From assembly GCF_000712135.1 (NCBI RefSeq), contig NZ_JOOE01000002.1, positions 744,001 to 808,000 of the forward strand: a stretch of 64,000 bases of DNA, given 5' to 3'. This document shows positions 48,683-57,960 of this stretch, piece by piece; position 1 is the first letter of the stretch, and each line of letters starts with the position of its first letter. Origin of the DNA: Sphingomonas sp. UNC305MFCol5.2 (GTDB taxonomy: Bacteria > Pseudomonadota > Alphaproteobacteria > Sphingomonadales > Sphingomonadaceae). A model generated the notes under the pieces. It had not been told where the DNA came from. It searched no databases and saw nothing but the letters and a program-made list of their open reading frames with translations. The position numbers were made by a program, and so were the translations under genes.

Positions 48683-49611
48683 TCCGCGGACTCGCCAGCG
48701 CCCTCGCCGCTTTCGTCCTGCTCGTGGTCGCTCCCGCGGCGACGGCGCAAAAGCGGATCGCGCTCACGTTCGACGATACGCCGCGCGGCGTGGGCGCCTT
48801 CTTCACCATGGAAGAACGCAGCAAGCGGCTGGTCGCGGCGCTCAGGAAGGCGCGGGTCGAGCAGGCCGCCTTTTTCGTCAATCCGGGCAAGGTCCAGGCG
48901 CCCGCCGACGAAGCAGTGGTGGATCGCTATGTCCGCGCCGGCCATGTCATCGCCAATCACAGCTTCAGCCACCCGCACCTCAACAAGCTCGCGGTCGCCA
49001 ATTATCTCGCCGATATGGACAAGGCCGAGGCATGGCTCGAGCCGCGTCCGGGCCGACGCCCGTGGTTCCGGTTTCCGTTCCTCGACGAGGGCGGCAAGGA
49101 CAAGGCCAAGCGCGATGCGGTGCGCGCGGCGCTGGCCGAGCGCGGGCTGACCAACGGCTATGTCACGGCCGAGGGCTCCGACTGGAATATCGAGCAGCTC
49201 ACGGTCGATGCGAAGAAGGCGGGCAAGAAGATCGACATGGCCGCGCTGCGCGACCTCTATGTCGAGACGCACGTCCAGGCCGCCGATTTCGCCGACGCGC
49301 TGATGATCAAGACGATCGGCCGCTCGCCCCCGCACGTCATGCTGCTGCACGAGACCGACATTGCCGCGCTCTACATCGCCGATCTGGCAAAAGCGCTGCG
49401 AGCCGACGGCTGGGAAATCGTCTCCGCCGACACGGCCTATGCCGACCCGCTCAAGACCGCCGCCCCCGACGTGCCGAGCGCCAACGGCACGCTCACCGAA
49501 TTGCTCGCCTGGGAAAAGGGCCTCCCCGCCCCGCGCTGGTACGAACGAAACAACATCGCCCTCGCCAACCGGCTCTTCGCCGAGCGCGTGCTGCACGAGA
49601 AAGCCCCATGA
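48679..49611 (+). CDS. Exported polysaccharide deacetylase (NodB-like)
   Basis: 310 residues from ATG 48679. Signal peptide MIRGLASALAAFVLLVVAPAATAQ, then the NodB/CE4 motifs: TFDDTP (catalytic Asp and metal ligand), HSFSHPHL (His pair), and RFPFLDEGG in place of RxPY. Carbohydrate esterase family 4 enzymes remove acetyl groups from glycans; the substrate is unknown, possibly cell-wall or capsule glycans. The gene is coupled by ATGA overlaps to both the lipoprotein and the acyl-CoA dehydrogenase. Confidence 0.88.
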   Translation: MIRGLASALAAFVLLVVAPAATAQKRIALTFDDTPRGVGAFFTMEERSKRLVAALRKARVEQAAFFVNPGKVQAPADEAVVDRYVRAGHVIANHSFSHPHLNKLAVANYLADMDKAEAWLEPRPGRRPWFRFPFLDEGGKDKAKRDAVRAALAERGLTNGYVTAEGSDWNIEQLTVDAKKAGKKIDMAALRDLYVETHVQAADFADALMIKTIGRSPPHVMLLHETDIAALYIADLAKALRADGWEIVSADTAYADPLKTAAPDVPSANGTLTELLAWEKGLPAPRWYERNNIALANRLFAERVLHEKAP

Positions 49612-50753
49612 CCACGCAATTCGACCTCACCGACGAGCAGCTCCAGATCCAGGAGATGGCACGCCAGTTCACCGCCGACGCGATCACCCCGCATGCGGCG
49701 GAGTGGGACGAGAAGCACATCTTCCCCCGCGACACGATCCGCGCCGCGGCCGAGCTCGGCTTCGCCTCGATCTACGTCTCCGAGGCGAGCGGCGGGATCG
49801 GGCTCGGTCGGCTCGAGGCGGCGCTGATCATGGAGGCGATGGCCTATGGCTGCCCGTCGACCAGCGCCTTCATCTCGATCCACAATATGGCGAGCTGGAT
49901 GATCGACACGTTCGGCAGCCAGGCAGTGAAGGACAAGTACCTGCCCTCGCTGATCACGATGGAGCGCATTGCGAGCTATTGCCTCACCGAACCGAGCTCG
50001 GGATCGGACGCCGCGGCGCTCAAGACCCGGGCGGTGCGCGACGGCGACCATTATGTCGTCAACGGATCGAAGCAATTCATCTCGGGCGCGGGCGAGAACG
50101 AGATCTATGTCACGATGGTCCGCACCGGCGAGGAGGGCCCCAAGGGCATTTCGTGCCTCGTCATCGAGAAGGACATGCCCGGCGTCAGCTTCGGCGCCAA
50201 CGAGCGCAAGCTCGGCTGGCATTCGCAGCCGACCCGGCAAGTGACCTTCGAGGATGTCCGCGTGCCGGTCGAGAACCGGGTCGGCGGCGAAGGCGAAGGC
50301 TTCCGCTTCGCGATGATGGGCCTCGACGGCGGCCGGCTCAACATCGGCGCCTGCTCGCTCGGCGGGGCGCAGCGCTGCCTCGACGAGGCGATCCGGTACA
50401 CGAAGGACCGCCAGCAATTTGGGCGTCCGATCGCGGACTTCCAGAACACCCAGTTCACGCTTGCCGACATGGCGACCGAGCTCGAGGCCGCCCGCGCGCT
50501 CCTCTATCTCGCCGCCGCCAAGGTTACCGCCGGCGCGCCCGACAAGACCAAATTCGCGGCGATGGCCAAGCGTTTGGCCACCGATACGGGTTCGAGCGTT
50601 GTCGACCGCGCGCTCCAGCTGCACGGGGGATATGGCTATCTGCAGGACTATCCGATCGAGCGCTTCTGGCGCGACCTGCGGGTCCATTCGATCCTCGAAG
50701 GGACCAACCAGGTGATGCGGATGATCGTCGGGCGCGAGCTGACGCGGCAATGA
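49608..50753 (+). CDS. Acyl-CoA dehydrogenase, probably isobutyryl-CoA dehydrogenase
   Basis: 381 residues from ATG 49608-49610. FAD-binding segment YCLTEPSSGSDAAALKT, and the C-terminal LEGTNQVMRMIVGREL where Glu364 corresponds to the catalytic base. Sequence and neighbours (enoyl-CoA hydratase, 3-hydroxyisobutyryl-CoA hydrolase, mmsB, mmsA) fit isobutyryl-CoA to methacrylyl-CoA oxidation. Short-chain acyl-CoA dehydrogenases are hard to separate by sequence alone. Confidence 0.9.
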   Translation: MTTQFDLTDEQLQIQEMARQFTADAITPHAAEWDEKHIFPRDTIRAAAELGFASIYVSEASGGIGLGRLEAALIMEAMAYGCPSTSAFISIHNMASWMIDTFGSQAVKDKYLPSLITMERIASYCLTEPSSGSDAAALKTRAVRDGDHYVVNGSKQFISGAGENEIYVTMVRTGEEGPKGISCLVIEKDMPGVSFGANERKLGWHSQPTRQVTFEDVRVPVENRVGGEGEGFRFAMMGLDGGRLNIGACSLGGAQRCLDEAIRYTKDRQQFGRPIADFQNTQFTLADMATELEAARALLYLAAAKVTAGAPDKTKFAAMAKRLATDTGSSVVDRALQLHGGYGYLQDYPIERFWRDLRVHSILEGTNQVMRMIVGRELTRQ

Positions 50754-50767
50754 AGCGCCCTCCCGAT

Positions 50768-50838
50768 CCGTTCGTGTCGAGCGAAGTCGAGACACATTGG
50801 CCGAGCGAGAGCTTCTCGACTTCGCTCGAAGCGAACGG
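50768..50838. repeat. Long palindrome between acyl-CoA dehydrogenase and hydrolase genes
   Basis: CCGTTCG...TCGAGCGAAGTCGAG is followed by CTCGACTTCGCTCGA...CGAACGG. The inner 15-base arms are perfect reverse complements. This is another dispersed sphingomonad-type unit arranged as an inverted pair, here inside a gene cluster. Confidence 0.75.
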
Positions 50839-50847
50839 TGTTCCTTT

Positions 50848-51891
50848 ATGACCGACGAGGTCCTCACCTTCACCGAAGGCCGTATCGGCCGGATCCGGCT
50901 CAACCGGCCCAAGGCGATCCACGCGCTCGACACCGCGATGTGCGCCACGATGCTCGAAGCGCTGGCGGGATGGCGCGGCAATTCCGCGATCGAGGCGGTA
51001 CTGATCGATCACGCCGCGGGCCGGGGTTTCTGCGCGGGCGGCGACATTCGCATGATCGCCGAGAGCGGCGCCGGCGACGGCGTGCAGGCCCGCGAATTCT
51101 TCCGCACCGAATATCAGCTCAACCACGCGCTGTTCACCTATGCCAAGCCCATCGTCGCGTTCATGGACGGCATCACCATGGGCGGCGGCGTCGGCATCTC
51201 GATGCCGGCCAGATATCGCGTGGCGACCGAGAACACCCGGTTCGCCATGCCCGAAACCGGGATCGGCCTGTTCCCCGACGTCGGCGGCGGCTGGTATCTC
51301 TCGCGCCTGCCGGGACGAATGGGCGAGTTCATCGCGCTCACCGGCGCGCGTCTCGACGGCGCCGAGTGCCTCGCGCTGGGCATCGCGACGCACTATCTGC
51401 CCGCCGCGGCGCTCGACGGCGTCAAAGCGAGAATCCTCGCCGATCCGGGATCGATTCCGTCGATCCTCGAATCATTCGCCGTTCCCGAGCCGGAACCCAA
51501 GGTCGTCGCGCATCGCGAGGCGATCGACCAATTGTTCGCGGGCCAGACAGTCGAAGCGATTCTCGCCGCGCTCGAAGCCGATGGGAGCTTCTGGGCACTG
51601 GCGCAGCGCACATCGCTGCGCGCCAAATCCCCCCAGGCGATGAAGGTCTCGCTCCATCTCATCCGTCAGGGCCGCCACATGCCCAGCTTCGAGGACGAGA
51701 TGCGGCAGGAGTTCGCCGTCGCCTCGCGCGTCGTCCAGCGGCCCGATTTCGCCGAGGGCGTCCGCGCAGTGATCCTCGACAAGGACAATGCGCCGCACTG
51801 GCAGCCCGCGACGCCGGAGGGCGTCACCGATCACGTCATCGACCAGATTTTCGCGCCCTTGCCCGACGATCAGGCATGGACGCCGGCCTGA
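50848..51891 (+). CDS. 3-hydroxyisobutyryl-CoA hydrolase (crotonase family)
   Basis: 347 residues from ATG 50848-50850. Crotonase fold with [66 protein letters not shown] and the longer C-terminal part typical of HIBCH. Hydrolyses 3-hydroxyisobutyryl-CoA to 3-hydroxyisobutyrate, relieving the toxic methacrylyl-CoA. Ten bases before the enoyl-CoA hydratase. Confidence 0.92.
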   Translation: MTDEVLTFTEGRIGRIRLNRPKAIHALDTAMCATMLEALAGWRGNSAIEAVLIDHAAGRGFCAGGDIRMIAESGAGDGVQAREFFRTEYQLNHALFTYAKPIVAFMDGITMGGGVGISMPARYRVATENTRFAMPETGIGLFPDVGGGWYLSRLPGRMGEFIALTGARLDGAECLALGIATHYLPAAALDGVKARILADPGSIPSILESFAVPEPEPKVVAHREAIDQLFAGQTVEAILAALEADGSFWALAQRTSLRAKSPQAMKVSLHLIRQGRHMPSFEDEMRQEFAVASRVVQRPDFAEGVRAVILDKDNAPHWQPATPEGVTDHVIDQIFAPLPDDQAWTPA

Positions 51892-51901
51892 AGGAGCAGA
51901 A

Positions 51902-52675
51902 ATGGCCTACGAAACCATCCTCGTCGAGCAACGCGGCGCGGTCACGCTCGTCACGCTCAACCGCCCGCAGGCGCTGAACGCACTCAACAGCCAGGTGCTG
52001 GCCGAGCTGCTCGACGCCATGCACGCCTTCGACAAGGATGCGTCGCAGGGCTGCGCAGTGATCACCGGCAGTGAAAAGGCCTTCGCCGCGGGCGCCGACA
52101 TCAAGGAGATGCAGGCACAGGGCTTTGCCGACATGTACGGCCACGATTTCTTCGCCGGCTGGGACGCGTTCACGCGCACGCGCAAGCCGATCATCGCCGC
52201 GGTGGCAGGCTATGCGTTGGGCGGCGGCTGCGAGCTGGCGATGATGTGCGACTTCATCCTCGCCGCCGACAATGCGAAGTTCGGCCAGCCCGAAATCAAG
52301 CTCGCCGTCTCGCCGGGCATGGGCGGATCGCAGCGGCTCACGCGCGCGGTCGGCAAGGCCAAGGCGATGGAAATGTGTCTCACCGGCCGGATGATCGACG
52401 CCGCCGAGGCCGAGCGCGCCGGCCTCGTCGCGCGCATCGTTCCCGCAGCCGAGCTGGTCGAGGACGCCGTGAAGACCGCCGCGACGATCGCCGGCATGGC
52501 GCCGCTAGCGGTGCTGGCGAACAAGGAGATGGTCAACGCAGCGTACGAGACCACGCTGGCGCAAGGCGTTGCCTTCGAGCGCCGGCTGTTCCACGCTTTG
52601 TTCGGCACGGTCGACCAGAAGGAAGGCATGACCGCCTTCGTCGAGAAAAGGCCGGGGAACTGGACGGGGAAATGA
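51902..52675 (+). CDS. Enoyl-CoA hydratase
   Basis: 257 residues from ATG 51902-51904 with AAGGAG before it. Standard crotonase length; [12 protein letters not shown], and the two catalytic Glu positions in GGGCELAM and [18 protein letters not shown]. In this cluster it most likely hydrates methacrylyl-CoA to 3-hydroxyisobutyryl-CoA, but a broader fatty-acid role is possible. Confidence 0.92.
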   Translation: MAYETILVEQRGAVTLVTLNRPQALNALNSQVLAELLDAMHAFDKDASQGCAVITGSEKAFAAGADIKEMQAQGFADMYGHDFFAGWDAFTRTRKPIIAAVAGYALGGGCELAMMCDFILAADNAKFGQPEIKLAVSPGMGGSQRLTRAVGKAKAMEMCLTGRMIDAAEAERAGLVARIVPAAELVEDAVKTAATIAGMAPLAVLANKEMVNAAYETTLAQGVAFERRLFHALFGTVDQKEGMTAFVEKRPGNWTGK

Positions 52676-52682
52676 CTTACGT

Positions 52683-52844
52683 CCCCTCTCCCCTCGAGGG
52701 GAGAGGGTTGCGCAGTCTAGGGTAAGAACCCAGACAAGCCATTGATAAATTTCAGTCATCCCGGTGACGAAGAAAGATATGAGTCCTCAGCCTAGGCAGC
52801 AAGCTGCCAAGCTGCGGTATCCTCTCCCCTATCAAGGGGAGAGG
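52683..52844. repeat. Inverted pair of CCTCTCCCC palindromic units
   Basis: 52683-52707 (CCCTCTCCCCTCGAGGGGAGAGGG) and 52821-52844 (CCTCTCCCC-TATCAA-GGGGAGAGG) lie in the hydratase-mmsB gap. Close in sequence to the units at 39.5 kb. Confidence 0.7.
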
Positions 52845-52863
52845 TAAGGTCTAGAGAGGATTT

Positions 52864-53742
52864 ATGGCACGCATCGCATTCATCGGGCTGGGCAATATGG
52901 GCGGCGGGATGGCCGCGAACCTCGCCAAGCACGGGCACGACGTCCGCGCCTATGATCTTTCCGCCGAGGCGCTCGACAAGGCGAAGAAGGCCGGTTGCTT
53001 GCCCGCCGAAGACGCCAATGCCGCGATCGAGGGCGCCGAGGCAGTGATCACGATGCTGCCCGCCGGGCGCCATGTCGAAGCCGTCTATACCGACAACATC
53101 CTGCCCCATGCCGATGCCGGCGCGATCCTGATCGATTGCTCGACGATCGATGTCGCCACGGCGCGCCGCGTCGCCGAAGCCGCCGCCGCCCACGGCCTCG
53201 CCGCAGTCGACGCGCCGGTCTCGGGCGGGATCGCGGCAGCCAATGCCGGCACGCTCACGTTCATGGTCGGCGGCAGCGAGGCGGCGTTCTCGCGCGCCGA
53301 GCCCTTCCTGTCGGACATGGGCAAGGCCGTGATCCATGCAGGCAGCAGCGGCGCGGGCCAGGGCGCCAAGATCTGCAACAACATGATGCTCGGCGCGACG
53401 ATGATCGCCACCTGCGAGAGCTTCGCGCTCGCCGAAAAACTCGGGCTCGACCTGCAGAAGCTCTACGACATCGCCTCGGTCAGTTCGGGGCAGAGCTGGT
53501 CGGTCACGAGTTACTGCCCCGTCCCCGGCGTCGGCCCCGAGACCCCGGCCGATCGCGACTATCAGGGCGGGTTCGCCGCGGCGCTGATGCTCAAGGACCT
53601 CAAGCTCGCGCTCGAGGCCGCGGCCGGCGTCGGCGCGCAAACCCCGATGGCCGCGCGCGCCGAAGAACTGTACGAGCGTTTCGCCAACGGTGAAGGCGCG
53701 ACGCTCGACTTTTCGGGCATCATCAAGATGCTCAAGGGCTGA
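52864..53742 (+). CDS. mmsB: 3-hydroxyisobutyrate dehydrogenase
   Basis: 292 residues from ATG 52864 with GAGAGGA before it. Rossmann motif FIGLGNMGGGMAANLAKHG (5-23), substrate segment VDAPVSGGIAAANAGTLTFMVGG, and GQGAKICNNM with the catalytic Lys. Oxidises 3-hydroxyisobutyrate to methylmalonate semialdehyde with NAD. Last valine enzyme of the cluster. Confidence 0.95.
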   Translation: MARIAFIGLGNMGGGMAANLAKHGHDVRAYDLSAEALDKAKKAGCLPAEDANAAIEGAEAVITMLPAGRHVEAVYTDNILPHADAGAILIDCSTIDVATARRVAEAAAAHGLAAVDAPVSGGIAAANAGTLTFMVGGSEAAFSRAEPFLSDMGKAVIHAGSSGAGQGAKICNNMMLGATMIATCESFALAEKLGLDLQKLYDIASVSSGQSWSVTSYCPVPGVGPETPADRDYQGGFAAALMLKDLKLALEAAAGVGAQTPMAARAEELYERFANGEGATLDFSGIIKMLKG

Positions 53743-53774
53743 GGACGGCGCCCGGGCAGGCAAGGGGCATGGCG

Positions 53775-54848
53775 ATGATGCGGATCCTGCAGCACTGGAC
53801 ATGGGCGGCCCCGGCCGCGGCGTGGCTTCTGCTGGCGACGAGCAAGGGCATCGCGGTTCCGCCGCTGGTGCTGGGCATCGCGCTGATCGCCACCGTCCTC
53901 GCAGCGGTGCATCACGCCGAGATCGTGGCGCACCGGGTGGGCGAACCTTTCGGCACGCTTCTGCTCGCAGTGGCAGTGACGATCATCGAGCTGGGGCTGA
54001 TCGTCACGCTGATGAGCGCGGCCGGCGAAGGCGCTGCGACGTTGGCGCGCGACACCGTGTTTGCCGCGGTGATGATCATCCTCAACGGGCTGGTCGGCAT
54101 CTGCATCCTCGTCGGCGCGATCCGGCATCGCGAGCAGACCTTCCAGCAGACCGGAGTCAGCGCCTCGCTCGCGGCGCTCTGCGCGCTGACGGTGCTCACG
54201 CTCGTCCTGCCCAATTTCACCGTAACCAGCCCCGGCCCCGCTTATGCGCCCGCCCAGCTCGGCTTCGTCGCGGTGGTTTCCTTCCTGCTCTACGCGACCT
54301 TTGTCGGCGTGCAGACGGTCCGTCACCGCGACTATTTCCTACCCCCGCGCACGACCGTGCACGACGCGGACACGCACGCCGATCCGCCGTCCGACCAACG
54401 TGCGCTCGTCTCCGCCGCATTGCTCGTCGCGTGCCTCGGCGGCGTGGTGCTGCTCGCCAAGACATTGGCGTATCCGATCGAGAAATGGGTGCTCGCGGCG
54501 GGCGCCCCGCAGGCAGTGGTCGGCGTCATCATCGCCGCCCTGGTATTGCTGCCCGAAAGCATCGCGGCGGTCCGCGCGGCGCTCGCCAACCGGCTCCAGA
54601 CCAGCCTCAATCTAGGGCTCGGCTCCGCGCTCGCCACGATCGGCCTGACCATACCCGGCGTCGCGGCATTGTCGCTGTTCGCCGATATGCCGATCTCGCT
54701 GGGACTGGGACCCAAGAGCATCGTATTGCTGTTCCTCACGCTGATCGTATCGACGCTGTCGCTGGCGACCGGCCGGACGACGATCCTGCAGGGCGCGGTG
54801 CACCTCGTCATCCTGGGCGTCTATCTGTTCACCACGATCGTCCCTTAA
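53775..54848 (+). CDS. chaA: Calcium/sodium:proton antiporter, ChaA type
   Basis: 357 residues if started at ATG 53775, seven bases from AAGGGG; the ATG at 53769 is too near this site. Two homologous halves of the CaCA/CAX superfamily: HHAEIVAHRVGEPFGTLLLAVAVTIIELGLIVTLMSA and VLLPESIAAVRAALANRLQTSLNLGLGSALATIGLTIPG, with the Glu of each alpha-repeat. About eleven membrane helices. Exports Ca2+ or Na+/K+ against protons. Confidence 0.92.
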   Translation: MMRILQHWTWAAPAAAWLLLATSKGIAVPPLVLGIALIATVLAAVHHAEIVAHRVGEPFGTLLLAVAVTIIELGLIVTLMSAAGEGAATLARDTVFAAVMIILNGLVGICILVGAIRHREQTFQQTGVSASLAALCALTVLTLVLPNFTVTSPGPAYAPAQLGFVAVVSFLLYATFVGVQTVRHRDYFLPPRTTVHDADTHADPPSDQRALVSAALLVACLGGVVLLAKTLAYPIEKWVLAAGAPQAVVGVIIAALVLLPESIAAVRAALANRLQTSLNLGLGSALATIGLTIPGVAALSLFADMPISLGLGPKSIVLLFLTLIVSTLSLATGRTTILQGAVHLVILGVYLFTTIVP

Positions 54849-54858
54849 TCCCAATACC

Positions 54859-54962
54859 GTCATCCCCGCGAAAGCGGGGACCCATCTCCTGAACGAGCAG
54901 CAGAATGCGCCGGCGACTTCGTGGATAGTGTTGGAGATGGCCCCCGTTTTCGCGGGGGTGAC
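54859..54962. repeat. Inverted pair of GTCATCCCCGCGAAAGCGGGG units
   Basis: 54859-54889 and 54933-54962 are reverse complements with few differences (GTCAYCCCCGCGAAARCGGGG ... CATCTCC). They occupy the gap after chaA; each unit is itself a hairpin. Confidence 0.75.
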
Positions 54963-55030
54963 GAAGAAGAGAGCGGGGAAGAGGGCACCGGTTAACCCGC
55001 TCTTTGCACCCAGGCGCGTAGGATCGGCAC

Positions 55031-55951
55031 ATGCGCGCCATCCTCCTCCTCGCCCTCGCCTCGCCTGCCGCCGCGCAGGAGCGACCCGCCCCCTTCGTCG
55101 TCGCCGAGACGGGACAGGGCTATGCCACGATCGACGAGGCGGTCACTGCGATCCGCGACGACAATGCGACGATCCTGATCGCGCCCGGCACCTATCGCCA
55201 GTGCACGGTCCAGACCGGTGGCAAGATCACTTTCAAGGCGCGCCAGCCCGGCACCGTGATCTTCGAAAAGGAAGTGTGCGAGGAAAAGGCCGGCTTCGTG
55301 CTGCGCGGCCGCGGCTCGACGATCGATGGCATCGTCTTTCGCGGCTATGCCGTCTCCGACGGCAACGGCGCCGGCATCCGTCACGAGATGGGCGACCTGA
55401 CGATCACCAACTCGATGTTCCTCGACAGCCAGGAAGGCATTCTGGGCGGCGGGCATGAGACCGTCCGCCGGATCAGCATCGATCGCACCACCTTCGCCGG
55501 ACTCGGCCAGTGCGAGACCGAGAATTGCAGCCATGCGATCTATCTCGCGGTGGACGGCGAGGTCTCGGTCACGCGCTCGCGCTTCGAGCGCGGCACCGGC
55601 GGGCATTACGTCAAATTGCGTGCGCGCCGCGTCAACATCACCGATTCGAGCTTCGACGACAGCGCCGGCAAGAAGACCAACTACATGATCGACCTGTCCG
55701 AGGGCGGCACCGGGCTGATCGCGCGCAACACCTTCGTCCAGGGCAAGAGCAAGGACAATCATTCGGGGCTGATCGTCGTCGCGGCCGAGGGGAAGACCTA
55801 TCCCGCGCGCGGACTGCGGATCGAGGACAATGTCGCCAGCATGGCCCCCGGCGCGCCGCCGAATCCGGCGTTCGTCGCCGACCTGAGCGGCGAGACGATC
55901 GAGCTGAGCAACAACCGCCTCACCGGGATGCGGTCGTTCGAGCGACGCTAA
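55031..55951 (+). CDS. Exported right-handed beta-helix protein
   Basis: 306 residues from ATG 55031-55033, signal peptide MRAILLLALASPAAAQ. The start resembles parallel beta-helix proteins (VAETGQGYATIDEAVTAIRDDNATILIAPGTYRQCT), followed by about eight coils (GSTIDGIVFRGYAVSDGNGAGIRHEMGDLTITNSMF; ISIDRTTFAGL; VNITDSSFDDS). Such folds occur in pectin lyases and polysaccharide-binding proteins; no catalytic set could be confirmed. Six Cys in the body. Monocistronic. Confidence 0.86.
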   Translation: MRAILLLALASPAAAQERPAPFVVAETGQGYATIDEAVTAIRDDNATILIAPGTYRQCTVQTGGKITFKARQPGTVIFEKEVCEEKAGFVLRGRGSTIDGIVFRGYAVSDGNGAGIRHEMGDLTITNSMFLDSQEGILGGGHETVRRISIDRTTFAGLGQCETENCSHAIYLAVDGEVSVTRSRFERGTGGHYVKLRARRVNITDSSFDDSAGKKTNYMIDLSEGGTGLIARNTFVQGKSKDNHSGLIVVAAEGKTYPARGLRIEDNVASMAPGAPPNPAFVADLSGETIELSNNRLTGMRSFERR

Positions 55952-55972
55952 ATCCCGCGCCTCCGCCCTCCG

Positions 55973-56048
55973 TGCTCCTGCGAAGGCAGGAGCCCAGGGT
56001 TACAGGGGACATCGCTCGAGACCCCAGGCTCCTGCCTTCGCAGGAGCA
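55973..56048. repeat. Inverted pair of TGCTCCTGCGAAGGCAGGAGC units
   Basis: 55973-55999 and 56022-56048 are reverse complements of each other (CTCCTGCGAAGGCAGGAG palindrome flanked by CCCAGGG / CCCCAGG), 22 bases apart, directly after the beta-helix gene. Confidence 0.75.
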
Positions 56049-56094
56049 TGGACTTTGACTAGGGTGCTGCTCATCGCCGCCGAAGCGCGGCACT

Positions 56095-56148
56095 GGCAAT
56101 GTAGGATTTGCCGTGCCAGCCTTGCGTCCCCGCTCTTTGAACCGTCGA
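56095..56148 (+). repeat. Two-copy intergenic element, copy B
   Basis: GGCAATGTAGGATTT (56095-56109), 22 variable bases, GCTCTTTGAACCGTCGA (56132-56148). Same blocks and order as minus-strand 22708-22759. The first block lies in a hairpin, GGCAC-T-GGCAA / TTGCC-GTGCC. The surrounding 100 bases up to 56242 are relatively A/T-rich and contain no supported gene. Confidence 0.7.
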
Positions 56149-56242
56149 GATTCCACCCGCACACGCGCGTAATATTCGTGCGCCACCGCGCAACGAAATT
56201 AGCGAAATCGCGGGAAAAGTGCGAAGTTAAGCTGACCAAATC

Positions 56243-57883
56243 CTATTTGCAGGTGCTTCCCGGCCCCGAATCGAGATCGAGGCAGCGCCCGTCGATCTGC
56301 ACCGGCACCGGCACTCCGATCAGCGACGCCAGCGTCGGCGCGATATCGACCGTCTCCACCGACAGCGGCTGCTCGAACCCGGTCATGCCCTTGCGCCAGA
56401 ACAGGATCGGCACGCGCCGGTCATAGTCCCAGAAACTGCCATGCGTCGCGACATAGCCGGGGCCGGGGCTGGCGATCGGCGTCACGCGCGGCTTGAGCGC
56501 GACGACCAGATCGCCCGAACGCGCCGGATCATAGGACTGGCGCGCGCGCTCGAGCAGAGTCCAGGTCTCGGGCGGACCCTTGGGCGCGCCGGTCGCGGCG
56601 ATCTGGGCGCGCGTGAACACCGCCTGGACCTGCGGATGCGCCGAATAGCGGCGGATCGCCTCGGCCTCGACCGCGGCGCGCTGCGCCCTGGTCAGCTTCG
56701 GGTCGAAATAGACGTCGCCCGCCGTGCTGCCGACCAAGGTCGGCCCCGCGATGCCGAGCTTGGCCGCGATCTCCTTGCCGAGCGCGCTCGCCGCCAATGC
56801 CGGATCGACGCGCGCCGCCATCGGGGCGGCATGATCGCGGTTGCGCTCGGGGAGATCGTGCCCGCCATGATCGGCGGTCAGCACCACGGCATAATCGACG
56901 CCGGTCCTGTCGAGCACGGCGAACAATTTGCCCAGCGCCTGATCGAGCGCGGTCATCTGAAGGCACATCTCGCTGCCTTCGGTGCCGAGGCTGTGGCCGA
57001 CATAGTCGGTGGCCGAGGCGCCCAGGATCAGCAGATCGGTGTGCGCGCCCCGCCCCAGCTTCATGTCGGTGGCGAGCCCGGCGCCCAATGCGAGGATGGC
57101 CTCGTCGAATTCGGGCGAGGCGCGGAAGGCGCGGACGTCGCCGGCGGCGCGCGCGAACCGCCCTTCACCGACCGAAAATGCGGGAGTCACCGGCACGGCG
57201 CGGCTGCGAGCCTGGCAGAACGGCGTCAGCTCCATCGGCTCCTGCGCCTCGGCAAGCCGTTGGGTGACGCCGGCGTTGACCCGGGTGACCATCGCCGGCT
57301 CGGCGCGGCCGGCATAGGAGACGAAGCCCTTGCCGTCCCACCACCAGAGTTCGTCGACCTTGTGCCCGCCCATCATCACGGCGGCGCGGTCCTTGCCCGC
57401 CACCGAGACGACGCGGCTCCCTGGATCGGCCGCCTTCATCCATTCGCCGAGGGTCGGCACCTTCAGATGCTTGTCCGACACGGTGTATTTGCTGGAGGTG
57501 CTGCCGGGAACGCTCTCGTCCTCGGCGCAATAGACCGTCTTGTCCTCGCGCGGCGCCGAGAAATCGGTCCAGTCGTTGGCGATGATCCCGGTGCGGGCGG
57601 GCCGCGCGCCGGTGAGGATCGTCGAGTGGCCGGGACAGGTCTCGGTCGCGGCGTGGCTCTGATAGCCCGAGGGGAACACCGCGCCCGACATCAGCCGCGC
57701 GAAGCCCTCGCGGAACTGGCTGCGATATTCGGCGAACAGGTCCGCCGAGAACTGGTCGACCGAGATCACCACGACGAGCTTGGGAGGCGCAGCAGGCGCG
57801 GCGGCAGCGGGTGCGGAAGCCTGTTGAGCGGCGGCAGGCGTGGCGGCGAGCAGCGCCAGCGCGGTGGGAAGAGCGAACTTCAT
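56243..57883 (-). CDS. Alkaline phosphatase of the PhoK/PafA type
   Basis: 546 residues from ATG 57881-57883; signal peptide MKFALPTALALLAATPAAAQ. Thr nucleophile about residue 82 in HAATETCPGHSTILTG, metal ligands in ISVDQFSADLF, TDYVGHSLG, TADHGGHDLPER and YVATHGSFWDYDRRVP. This matches the single-nucleophile Thr phosphatases such as PafA and the Sphingomonas PhoK. Hydrolyses phosphate monoesters in the periplasm or outside. Diverges from the DsbD-type gene with 77 bases between. Confidence 0.93.
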   Translation of the reverse strand: MKFALPTALALLAATPAAAQQASAPAAAAPAAPPKLVVVISVDQFSADLFAEYRSQFREGFARLMSGAVFPSGYQSHAATETCPGHSTILTGARPARTGIIANDWTDFSAPREDKTVYCAEDESVPGSTSSKYTVSDKHLKVPTLGEWMKAADPGSRVVSVAGKDRAAVMMGGHKVDELWWWDGKGFVSYAGRAEPAMVTRVNAGVTQRLAEAQEPMELTPFCQARSRAVPVTPAFSVGEGRFARAAGDVRAFRASPEFDEAILALGAGLATDMKLGRGAHTDLLILGASATDYVGHSLGTEGSEMCLQMTALDQALGKLFAVLDRTGVDYAVVLTADHGGHDLPERNRDHAAPMAARVDPALAASALGKEIAAKLGIAGPTLVGSTAGDVYFDPKLTRAQRAAVEAEAIRRYSAHPQVQAVFTRAQIAATGAPKGPPETWTLLERARQSYDPARSGDLVVALKPRVTPIASPGPGYVATHGSFWDYDRRVPILFWRKGMTGFEQPLSVETVDIAPTLASLIGVPVPVQIDGRCLDLDSGPGSTCK

Positions 57884-57960
57884 CGAGAACGAGGCTCCGA
57901 GGCGTGAGGAAATCCGTGCCCAGCTATTGTCCATTGGCCGATCCTGGGCAAGGACGCGAC

